NCBI GenBank assembly: GCA_001662425.1
Contig: BDDC01000434.1
Span: 40,086-63,265 of the forward strand
Source: Chlamydomonas sphaeroides
Taxonomy: Eukaryota; Chlorophyta; Chlorophyceae; Chlamydomonadales; Chlamydomonadaceae
DNA: 23,180 bases
Reading direction: 5' to 3'
Shown here: piece by piece, positions 1-9,900 of the stretch
Position numbering within the stretch: position 1 is the stretch's first letter
Layout: every line of letters starts with the position of its first letter
Made by a program: the position numbers and the translations under genes
Notes under the pieces: generated by a model
What the model was told of the DNA's origin: nothing
Databases searched by the model: none
The model's input: the letters and a program-made list of their open reading frames with translations, nothing else

Positions 1-113
1 GTTTTGCCACCGACCCATGTTCGAACCCTGCTCACACCTTTTTGTGTGCTTTGTTGTTCTCCCCTGCATCTGTTTGATCTTGTTTCTTTGCGAGCATCTC
101 AGTAGTGCGCGGC

Positions 114-224
114 TGCGACCTGGGGACACTTTGCAAATGAGGAAAGTCGGCATGTGACATTTGGTCTGTCGCCCAAGCGCACTGCGGACTGCACGATTCG
201 CGGTGACACCAAGCTGCAGCAGTG
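114..224 (+). CDS. Possible 3'-terminal exon of an upstream gene (partial, unrecognised)
   Basis: Positions 1-113 are pyrimidine-rich like the end of an intron and finish in CTCAGTAG. From 114 an open stretch of 36 codons runs to a TGA at 222-224. It contains fragments such as TWGHFANEESRHVTF and SPKRTADCTIRGDTKL, which look more like a protein than the Ala/Arg/Pro-rich noise of the other frames. A TGTAA poly(A) motif lies downstream at 893-897 on the same strand. I do not recognise the family. The acceptor is uncertain: using AG at about 92-93 would put the exon in another frame that ends at TGA 139-141. The rest of the gene is outside the window. Confidence 0.35.
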
Positions 225-744
225 AACGTCGCGGCGCAGCTGCGGGCGGGCCATGCGGCCTTCGTGCGCGGGGCGCGGGGCCTGCATCCTGTGGCGGAGC
301 CCCCTGCCGCCAGCATGCACGGCCTGGCTGCCCGCTAACTCGACCGGCTGTGGCGAGGCCTCCAGCGGGAGCTGTGCAGCAAGGACATCTTATATCGACT
401 GGCACTGGTGGGGCGGGGCAAATCTGAACCAAAAGAATCTAGCCTGCCGTCCAGGGGATCTCCCCTGCTGCCGTCCGAGAGCACCGTGCGATGTTGCAAG
501 AATTGGGTAAAGACCGTCACAGCGGTTGCTCTGGAGGCCATTGCGCAGGCCCCAACCGCGAGGCTGGCGCAAGGCGCCCCGCATCCTGACTGAATCCGAC
601 ATCCGACGGCTACCTCCGGGGCTGCGGCAGCCTCTGAGACATCCCAGCCCCCAGGGGGGCTCCCCTGCCAGCCCCAGCTTCCGCCTCGGCCGCACCCGCA
701 GCCCACGGGCCACGTGGGCCTGCCCTACGCGTCGCACCAATGCG

Positions 745-779
745 TTAAGTACCAGGGGCGTCGCCCCTGGTTAAGTACC
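745..779. repeat. Perfect hairpin between 9-bp direct repeats
   Basis: TTAAGTACC occurs at 745-753 and again at 771-779. Between and partly overlapping the copies lies a perfect inverted repeat, CCAGGGGCG (752-760) and CGCCCCTGG (762-770), with a single base at the centre. The arrangement resembles a very short insertion or excision footprint with a target duplication, or a structured RNA element in a 3' UTR. The sequence alone does not decide between them. Confidence 0.7.
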
Positions 780-892
780 GTATCACAAGGTCGCTAGGTG
801 GTGGCGCTGCAGGGGACAGCCCGCCCCGCCCTTCGTGCGTCCTTCCGGTCAGATCACACGCACACGCGCGGGCAGCGGCGCCGCCAAGCCGC

Positions 893-897
893 TGTAA
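893..897 (+). terminator. TGTAA poly(A) signal, candidate
   Basis: TGTAA is the usual poly(A) signal in Chlamydomonas-type algae. This copy on the plus strand would serve the tentative gene ending at 224, giving a 3' UTR of about 0.7 kb. It would end close to the convergent protease gene. Confidence 0.35.
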
Positions 898-1014
898 GGT
901 TCAACCCTAGGTGATCACCATAGCGCCAACTTTGCGCGCCACCCTTCATTTCCTCCCTCTGCAACCTACAATTGCCGGCGCTGCTCATCAGGGATTGGAG
1001 CGTCCTGGCCGGGG

Positions 1015-4000
1015 TCAGCGCCCCAGCCAGGCGCCAAAGATGGCCTGCCACACGCGCCCGGGCGCCGCCGGGGAGCCCTGCCCCTGCGCCTGCCCCTGCG
1101 CCTGCCCCTGCCCCTGCCCCTGCTCTTGCGCCTGCCCCTGCGCCTGCTGTTCCTGCGGCCCCGCCGCCGCCTCCACCTGCGGCTCCCGCCCCGACGCGCC
1201 CTGCCCCGACCCCCGCGGGCTGCACTCCAGCCAGGCCCCACCCAGGTGCACCCGGGAGGGCACAGCGCGCGCACAGCCGCCGGCGCCGCCCGCAACCTGG
1301 CGGCGAGGGGCGCAGGTGAAGGGGTGGCGGGTAGGGTGTCGTTGACGCCGAGCTGCGTGCATGGCCATGTAGCTTTGGCGACATGCCGTGACATGGTATG
1401 ATGGGGGTATATCAAGTCATCATGTGCATGCTGCTATGCCACCCTGCAGCGGCACATGCCCCCTCTCCGCGCCGCCTCCCCCGACGCACCATGCAGTAGA
1501 ACAGCGTGTCACCCACGGAGGCCCCATGCTGGGCGCAGCCTGGCAGCAGGCGGGGCGGCAGAGGGGGCGGCAGCGAGCAGCAGGAGCAGGGCGGGGGCGA
1601 GGGTGTCAGGCGTAGCCCTGGGCAAGCGGTAGGCGACGCAGCGGCCGTGAGGGGCCCGGCGGCACGCGGGGCGCTGGTTCCCACCCCAAGGGGCCCGCGC
1701 TGGGCCTCCCCCGTGTGGCACGCACGCAGAACGCGCCACCACGACCCCCCGCCCCGCAACACCCGAGCGGTGCGCATGCCCCGCCGGGGCACGACCCATA
1801 AAGCCCAGACCAAGCGGACTCCCCACCGCTGGCCCGGCCGCGGCGCACCGATGAGGGGCGTGCGCGCGCTGCCGCTGCTGCCGTCGGTGCTGCAGCGACA
1901 GGGGTCGGCGGCCGGCGGAGGCCGCCGCGCCCCCGGCGGCTGCCGCCGCGCTGGCGGCTGCCGCCGCGAGCGTGGGGGCGGCGGCGGCGGCGGCGCGGGA
2001 GCCTCTTCTTCACCGTCGCCGCCGAAGGACGTCACGGAGCCTCGCTCCGTGCAGCCGTAGCTGGTGAGTACGGGCTCCAGGGCAGCAGCCAGCTCCAGGC
2101 CCTGTCACGGAGGGGTCATGTGTGTCGGGGGTGCGCGAGCGCCCCTGCCTGGTGCGCGACTGGGTGCGGAGCCTGCAGCGGCCTGGGCGCTGCCGCAGCC
2201 CTGGCGCGGCCAGCTCCCTGGTGGCTAATCCCACGCAGGGCGGCACCATCGGCAGCCAGAACGGTGCACGGGCCGGGCCTCACCCCGTCCGCCAGCGTCT
2301 GCGCCAGCTTCTGCAGGTCCTCCAGGGATGGGTCCGACTGGCGGGGTGCGGGGGTCGGTCGTGGCAGGCCGCGGTCATGGGCAGGGCGCACGCGATACCC
2401 GGGTCGTGGGGTGCGTGGAACCTTGCCGCTGGCGGGCCGCGAGCTGGCGCTGCAGATTCCACCCTGCCTATCCCAGACAGGGCCTACCACAGTCGGAAAC
2501 CTCACCCGGCAGGCCACAGGCTCTTTGCCCCTCTCTTGTGCTTAACCCCAGGCAGGCCCTACCAGGGGCCCCTGGGCCCTACCCCGGCGAAGCCGCAGCA
2601 CCCCTCCGGTGTATCCCCATTCCTAAGTATTTCACAAAAAGCACCCCTCCGCCTGAGCCCACGGCCTGCCCTCCCAGCCGCGTGCCTCCACATCCCGCCC
2701 CTGCCCCACCGCGCACTCGTAGCTCTGGCCCAGCAGCTTGGCCAGCTGCGCGGCCGAGGGGAAGACCGCCACCGGCAGCGGCGGCAGGTCGTAGGCGGCC
2801 AGCTGCTGGTTGACCCATGGCCGGTACTGCGGGCAGCGGGAGCGGAGGTCCGAGGGGCCAGGGCGGGGAAGAGGATGTGCATGGATCCGTGTCCTTGTGT
2901 GTGGGGAGAGGGGATGCGGGCGAGCTGACGTGTCATAAAGTTCCCGGGCAGCGTCGGGACGCTGGCAGGCCGTTGTGAGGGGTGTTTGGGGGCAGCGCAG
3001 ACCGGGCCGCGCCATCCCTTGTACGGACAGCAACACGCCATGTCTCTGGCAATGTAAGGGCAGTGCGTTCCTGTTATCTGGGCCCAGGGGCCCCTGTCTG
3101 GGCCACGCCCGACCCACCGATATGAGGTTGGTGTACACGCCCGGCTGCCCCCGCACGCCGCAGCCCTTGCCCCAAGACACCACGCCCAGCAGCGTGTCGG
3201 CGTCGCTGCCCGGCGGCGCCGCGCTGCCCGAAGACGAGGCCGCGGCGGCCGCGGCCGCCAGCTGCGCCACGGGGGAGTTGGAGTCGGTGGCGACGAACAC
3301 GGAGGCGGGCGTGCCTGGCGGACGGCGGCGAGGTAGGGTTTGCAAGGAGGCAAACAGGCGTCAGGGTCGGTGCCCAGGATGCATGTGAGGGGCCTAGGGG
3401 CGGTAGCCGTGGTCCCTTGGCCATCGAGGATCCAGAGCTCGATAGTTGCGTTGCAGACGCGTGTGGCTTGTAGCTGGCTTCATGTTCCGCATCTCCCCAC
3501 ACCCCAGAGGCGCCCCTCCCACCCTGAGGCAGCAGCAGGGGGCCGCCGCTGTCGCCCTGGCACGCGTCCACGCCGCCCATGGGCCGCCCTGCGGCGTGGC
3601 AGGGCGGGGAGGGGGCGTTGTGGTGGCAGCACGGGGTAGGCCGCGCGAGGAACGGCTGCCAGCGGGCCCTGGCTGCAGCTCTGGCCGCCGAGGGGCGCAC
3701 GCTCATGATCCTGCCTCCACTGCCTCCTGCACCCGGTCGGTCCCGGCTCGGGGAGCCGCTGCACGGGCCCGCCTCACTCACCCGCGCACAGCATGCCGGG
3801 CCCAATGAGCCCCTGGTACGCGTCGTTGCAGGTGCCCAGGTCCTGCGGGAACACAACCGCCTCCTGCGCAGGGGCAAGGCGGCGCAGGGCGGCGGTCGGC
3901 ACGGCGTGTCGGCGGGTGCGCCCCTCCCTGTGCCCACGCAGGCCTCGGCCGCCTGCCTGCGGCACAGCTTTCCAAGACTGCACCTCCAGCTTATGCCGGG

Positions 4001-6192
4001 AACCACTGTCCCGCGCCCCTATGCACAGCCCCCACCTCGAGCCTGTAGTTGTTGCCGCCGCCCTCGCGGGTGGCGCCGAAGCCCGCCACCGACAGCTGCG
4101 TGTCGGGCTCAAGCCGCACGGTGCCTGGCAGGGGCGGGCGCAGCAGGGGCACGGGGGCCCGACGGTTGGGGGCGGTTGGTTGGTTGGTTGGTTGGTTCGG
4201 GGGGCATGTGGCCTCCCCCCCAATGAAGGGTGTCCGCAGTCTACCTTGCCAAGGGCGTGCAGCCAAGAGGAGGGCGCGAGACGGAGAGCCGGCCAGGGCA
4301 GCGCAGGAGAGGGGCTAATGCTGCGGCGATCAAGGACTGGAGGTCCTGGCATCCGACCCCATGGCTCGTTCCGCCCGCTCCCGCATCGCGCCCGCCCACC
4401 TCCCGCCACCAGCACCGGCTTCTTGGCGCTGTCGGACTCCAGCAGGCAGATGGCCAGGTCGTTGCGGCCGCCGCTGTAGGACCAGGAGGGGTGGATGATG
4501 GAGGCCGCGCACCTGGAGGGCCCGGGTGGGGGCCGGCGGGGGCGAGCAAGTTTGACCGGGTGGGACCAGCGCCTGTACCTCGGGCTCCCCCGCAGGCCCT
4601 TCCTCCTGCTTCCCGCCTCCCCGCCTCCCCGCCCCCCCTGCCCCCCTGCCCCACCTGTTGACCTCGTAGGGCTCCTCCCCCCGCCCCGGCTCCTGGTCAG
4701 TCAGGCGGCGGCCGATGTGGACCACCGGGTTGCGCAGCGCGCTGTCGCTCTTGTCCAGGCAGTGGGCCGCGGTGAGGATGACGCCCGGGGCCACCTGCAG
4801 GGCGGGGGGAGGCGGGGTTGGGGTTACGGCCACGGCTCATTTAAGGCAGCACGGTGTCGGGCTTGTACAGGGGGGGCTGGGACCGCACTAGGGCGCCGCC
4901 GCAGCGGGGCAGCATGGCATGGCCGGGTACGGAGACCGCGCAGGCGTCCACAGGTACCCAGCCCCCCCCCGACGGCGTACCAAGGAGCCGCCGCAGAAAT
5001 GGCGGCCGCTGCCGTCCCTCAGGCTGCAGATCCAGGGATACCTGGGCGGGGCGGCGGAGGGCCAGTCAACGTTGCCGCGTACCCAACAGCCGCAGGACGA
5101 GGCCCACCCTGCCACGGCACGGCACCTCGCAGCGCCGGACCTCGTTCGCCGACAAGGGTTGGACGACACACGGACTCACACGACCCCACCATCACCTCGC
5201 TCAGCCTCCGCCGCCCGCACCTTCCTGGCCCCACTTCCGTGCCCCCCATGACCCGGTAGCTGATGGGCTGCTCAGCGGGCGCACCGCCGGTGCCCCCGCC
5301 AAGCCCCAGCGCCTGCGCCAGCGGCCACTGCCACACGGCGGACGGCCGCTGCTGCCCCGGGCCGTCGGCCCTGCGGCGCGCAGCGGCCGGGGCAGCAGCG
5401 GCGGCGGCGGCTGGGTCGCTGGGCCGCATAGCCTAGCCAGAGGAGATCGCCGGTGCGCCCGCCCCATCCCGCCCCTCGCCGGTCGTGTACAGCCCAGAGC
5501 TGTGTCGCCACCTGCCGCCCACCTGCCCGCCTCCACCGGCTCGCCGCCCAGCACGCGCCACCAGTCGGCCGCTCCGCCGCCCAGCGACCCCTGCAGCGAC
5601 CCCGGCAGCCGCCAGCTCAGCCGCGGGCCGCCCGCGCCGTCGGCGGCCAGCACCACCGCCTGCGCGCCCTCCTCGCCCTCCGCGTCGCCACCGCTGGCGC
5701 CGGGCTGCGGCTGCGGCTGCGCAGGCTGGGATGGGGGCTGGGGCGGCGGCGGCTGGGACGGGGGCTGCTGCTGGCGGCCGGGTCGCTGCAGCAGGGCGGG
5801 CGGCAGCTCGATGCGCTCAAGGTCGCTGCCCAGCGCCTGGAGTAGCCGGCGGCTACTGCGGGGAGGTAAGGAGGCAGCGAGGGGACGGCGGGGGGAGAAG
5901 GCTGACATGCCAGGCCGCGTCGCCAACCGCACCGGTGCTGCGGCAAGGAAGCACCCCACCCGAGCCGCGTTGTGGCGCACCTCGTTGTTTGCATGCCGCC
6001 GAGGGTGGACGGGTCGGCGGCCGGGCCTGCTGCGCCGGCGGCAGCTAGGCGACCGCCGGCTTCTGTGGCCGCGGCCGCGCTCCGGCAGCCGGCGGCCAGC
6101 GTGGCGGCCAGCAGCACCCACAGGCGCAGGCTGAGGCCGCGAGGGCAGCAGACCGGCGCAGGCGGCGCGGGCCGGCCCGACGCGCGCGGCAT
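1015..6192 (-). CDS. Secreted trypsin-like serine protease (S1) with long Cys-rich, Gln/Gly-rich tail
   Basis: Predicted 748-residue secreted endopeptidase. Exons (minus strand, in order): 6192-5981, 5855-5523, 5418-5221, 5041-4981, 4794-4655, 4512-4400, 4124-4036, 3863-3782, 3588-3523, 3314-3118, 2826-2710, 2337-2284, 2101-1849, 1539-1490, 1296-1015. The ATG at 6192 opens a signal peptide with a hydrophobic core at about residues 20-36. A Pro/Gln-rich propeptide follows, up to the activation site R237-VMGG. The catalytic domain shows TAAHC (His279), NDLAI (Asp333) and DACQGDSGGP (Ser423). Asp417 lies six residues before the serine, which in this family means cleavage after Lys/Arg. SWGKGCG...QPGVYT closes the fold, after an Ala/Ser-rich insert. 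Residues about 500-748 are extra: a Pro-rich stretch, six cysteines (622-680), then a Gln/Gly repeat. The exon 2/3 junction has an equally good alternative. No minus-strand TGTAA was found downstream. Confidence 0.88.
1078..1146. repeat. Coding minisatellite in the last protease exon
   Basis: A 6/12-bp array of CCCCTG and CGCCTG units lies inside the last protease exon. Read on the minus strand it encodes alternating Gln-Gly and Gln-Ala. It stays in frame and ends shortly before the stop, so its length can vary without breaking the protein. Confidence 0.85.
4174..4197. repeat. (GGTT)6 microsatellite in protease intron 6
   Basis: Six perfect GGTT units lie in the intron between the exons ending at 4400 and starting at 4124 of the protease gene. 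On the transcribed strand it reads as an AACC repeat. No function is evident. Confidence 0.9.
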
Positions 6193-6947
6193 CGCGCGCG
6201 TGGCGTGTCGCGTGACGAGGTGAGATGGGGTCACGAAGGGGGGATCACGTCGCACGGAAGGGAAGTGGGGGAGAGGTGTGGGCGGAAGTTCACGTGTTGG
6301 GGGCTTGCAAGGCTGCGCGAGCGGGGCGCCTGGCCTTGGGCGCGGGGAGTCGCTGGTTGGCAGCTGTCAGAGGCTGTCGCTTGTCATCGGTGCGTCAGAC
6401 TCGTGACACGTACGAGAGAGCTCGTAAATGCTGTGGATGCTGCGCAGCTCCTATGAAATGGAGATGGCCGTTCGGCAGACGCCTGACAGCACAGCCATCG
6501 GAGTCGACGGGTCGGCGTCTTACTTGCGCGGCGGCATTCCGGGCTCGCGGCGCGAGGTCGTGTTGTTCCAGCTGCAGCTGTCAGTGCAAAGGCAGAGCAT
6601 GCTGGACTGCTACCGTGGAACCACCACCGAGCGCTGCACCAGTGCTTGCGTAGGCGCTTGGCACCAGGACACATGAGGGCCCTCGGGACGCGTGATGGGA
6701 AGGCCGGGGCCGTGCCGGGAGGGACGTACCCGAGTCAGGTCACCGCAGGTGTTGGCGCCCTGGACACTGTCAAATTTGTTGCACATTTTGCAAGAAAGCC
6801 ACTACGGCACGCTGCAGCGCCATACAATTCTACCTGCTTATTTGCTCCGCTGTCCGAACTTAGCTACCGTGTAGGGTTGTTACAACCTTTGTATGCTTAA
6901 ATTCTTGAATACAGAGCAGAATTGGTCAAGCAACGACAGCTCGGTTG
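6193..6947. promoter_or_regulatory. Divergent promoter region of the protease and GT90 genes
   Basis: These 755 bp separate the start codons of two divergently transcribed genes, so both promoters and 5' UTRs must lie here. The right part (about 6750-6940) is distinctly less GC-rich than its surroundings. I see no clear TATA box for either gene. A plus-strand open frame, 6428-6676 (82 codons), is present but shows no recognisable motif and may be chance or an upstream ORF of the glycosyltransferase transcript. Confidence 0.6.
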
Positions 6948-9900
6948 ATGCGGACTGACATTCGGTCGCGGCGCGATGGCAGCCTGCTGCTCTCGCGGCT
7001 GACTCTGCTGGCCGCTCAGCTTGCTGCATTAGCTCTGGTCGGTACCGCACGAGGCGTCGCGGCAGATGGCAGCAGCACATCCCGCAGTGGCAGCAGCAAG
7101 GATTTCGCGGCAGCGGCCAACTACACAGCGCTGGACTGCGCCAGATATGACCCGACATACGCACAGATTGACGCGGACCTGGCCATACACAAGGAGATGG
7201 GCACGCACCTAAATGCCACCAAGTACATAGCGTCCCAGATAGGCTCTGTCGCCATGCGCGGCCTGACCGTAGGGTGCGATGGGGCGCTGCCGTGCGGGGC
7301 GGGGCTGTGAATTCATAGGGCAACTGCATCCTGGAGAGCAGGGGACAGAGCCCTGGGTTTGCCGTGCGTGCCAACCCCACGGGCGTACGGCTGCACATCA
7401 CCCGGCCCCCGCATCCTGCGCCATGCCCCTCGCGCCCCACCTCTAACCACGAGCACAGCTTCTTCGGCGGCCGAGCCATGCTGCTGACGCCCGCCAACTT
7501 CAAGGACCTGTCGCACCACGGGAAGCTGCACATGGCCTGTGAGTTGCCCCGCCCCGCCGCCCAGCACCCTCGCTGCTCAACGCACGAGGCCCCCTGCGTG
7601 CGGCGCAGCTCCCATACCCTGCCTGTGGGGTCCTGTGCCCCCATGCTCCTGTGCTCCTATGCCCTGCCTGTGGGGCCCTGTGGGCCACAACGCCCGTCCT
7701 CCTGCGGCACTGCGCTGCCACCTCAGCACTCTCTGCGGCGCAGCTCCCATGCCCCCGCGCCGCACGGTGGCCCCATGTGTGCGGCCCCCTTGCCCCCTTG
7801 CCCCCAACAACATGTGCTCCGCCTCCTGACCTCCGCGCCGCATCGCATGGCCAGGCCGCAGCACGGTGGCCCCACTCGAGCAGGACGGGTAGAGCCCGCG
7901 GCGCTCCCTCCCGTCCCGGCCCTCCTGCTCGGGGACGGCTGCCCCGAACCTCTCCCTCCTCCCCTCCAGCCCACACCCAGGCCCCACCCAGGCCCCAACC
8001 TGCCCCACCCTGCCCCTCCTCACACTCGCCTGACGGCCCCAGACTCCCGCATGCTGCTGCACCTGGAGGACTCCTTCGGCCGCCACCTGCCGGATGTGGC
8101 CTTCGTGCTGTCCACCAGCGACACGCCGCGATACGTGAGGCAGCCCGGGACGTTGTGAAGTGGAGGGGGGGGGCCAGTTGGGGCATGGCAGAGCGGCGAG
8201 AGGTGGGTGGGCGAGGCGGCATTGGCCGTGCCTCCTCGCGGCACCTTGGCTCACGACCGCGCGACGGCAGCCAAGCGAGGAGGCGAGGCTAGGCGAGGCG
8301 AGGCTTGGCTGCAGGGGCCTCAAGGTGGCGCATAGGCATGGGAGGGCAGCGGCAGGGCCTGTCCAGGGGCTGCATCGCTGCTGTGCGCGGGAGTCCGGCA
8401 GGCGGCGCCACCTGGGCGCTGTGACTGGGCCGGGGCAGCTGGGCCGGGGCAGGCAGTGCGAGTGTGCATCGCACCGCCGTGGTGCGATGGTCCGGCCCCT
8501 GGCGCCAGCCTGCCCGCCGCAGGCCTGCGTCCAAGCCCCTGCGGCCTGCTCGCCCTGCCGCTACCCCTGGCCTCGCAAGACCCTGGCCCTCGCCTCCCAC
8601 TCCATGCAACCGCCACCGGCCCTGCCCGCTGCATCAGCAGCGTCCTGACCCTGCTCACCCCGCACTTCTCCGCCCTGTCGCCCACGCTGCTGCCCCGCGC
8701 TGCTCCGCCCCCTCCCGCCTCCCTCCCTGCCCTGCCCTCCCCTGCCGGGTGCCGCAGGTGTCGGCCAGGTTTGTGAACGCCAGCAGCCCCGAGCCGCGGC
8801 TGCCGCCCCGGGGCACCGGCTGGGGCTTCGTGCCGCCGCCCTACCCGGTCATGGCCATCGGCAAGAGCGACTACTGGCCCGACCTGCTGCTGGTGCCCAA
8901 CTTCCACTTCCACATGAAGTGAGGCGGGGGAGGGCAAGGGAGCGGGCTCTGTGACCTGGGCGGGGGGGGGCGGCTGGCGCGGAGTTTGGCCGCGCCTTCG
9001 GCGTACCAGACGGGGCGGGCGGCTGGCGAGGGATCCGCTTTGCTGGCCCAGTGCCTACGCGTTTCGTGATTTGGATTCATGGCCCCCTTTCCCGGTGCCG
9101 CCCCAGGCTGTACGACAACACCTCGCTGGGCATGCTGAGGGAGTACGGCGAGCGGCCTTTCGCGGACCGCCAGCCCGTCGTGTTTGGGCGTTTCAGGTGG
9201 GGTCGCGTGGCTGGCATGGGGAGGGCCCAGGCACCCAGCACAGGGTGTGCAGCCACAGGCGGCAAGCAGCGCGGGGCCAGGAGGCAGGGGCCCTGCCTGG
9301 GGGCACCTGCCTGCCTGCCGCACCGGATCGTCCAACGGAGCAGCGCACGGCCCGGCCCGGCCCGGTGTGGATGCCCGTGTGGCGCACCTGCCAGCCGCCG
9401 AGTCATCTTCCATGCTCGCCGGCCAACCCCGCCCACCCCTTCCCCACAGCCGCTACCGCATGAACCGCGACGCCGCCGACGCCTCGACCTACATCGCTGG
9501 CCACAACGGCCGCATCATGTGCTACAACGGCAACTGCACCTGCCCCATTCGGGAGCACTTTATCAAGCGGCTGGCGGAGAAGGCGAGCGCTCAGGGGGCG
9601 GCAGGAGCATGCAGAGTTGGTGGTGCATAGCCCGACACGAGGGCACCTGCGTTCGAGCAGTGGGCCCAGGGGAGGGAAGATGTCGTGAGCTCCCTCGCGT
9701 AGGCGTCGTGGGGAGGGGCCGAGCTGCGCGCTGAGGCGTGTGCAACCCGGGGCTGCCAGCGGCCTGCGCCCCAGGCGGTGCCCTGCGGCCCCCGTCCCGA
9801 TGCCTCCTCCCGCTCACTACCCCGCGCAGCGCCCCGACCGCCTCAACGTCAAGTTCACCGCCAAGGTGCGGCCAGGCCGGGAGTGGCACTGCGAGCCTGC

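Larger units (their letters stand above)
225..1014. other. Intergenic space / convergent 3' UTRs
   Basis: No convincing gene is seen between the tentative exon at the left edge and the stop codon of the protease gene. The stretch holds a hairpin flanked by direct repeats (745-779), smaller CAGGGGA/TCCCCTG inverted repeats near 452-467, and a plus-strand TGTAA motif at 893-897. Open frames on both strands here are Arg/Pro/Ala-rich and look like chance GC-rich ORFs. No minus-strand TGTAA was found for the protease; a TGTAG variant occurs about 45 nt past its stop. Confidence 0.6.

Noticed and set aside
1412..2035. 207-codon minus-strand frame as an independent gene
   Set aside because: Its two ends coincide with protease exons 13 and 14, but its middle is an intron. 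The cysteine pattern only makes sense after splicing.
4854..6134. 426-codon plus-strand open frame
   Set aside because: It is antisense to protease exons 1-4, which are supported by catalytic motifs and closing splice phases.
7602..7752. CRISPR-like repeats
   Set aside because: The copies are few, irregularly spaced and degenerate, and lie in a eukaryotic intron.
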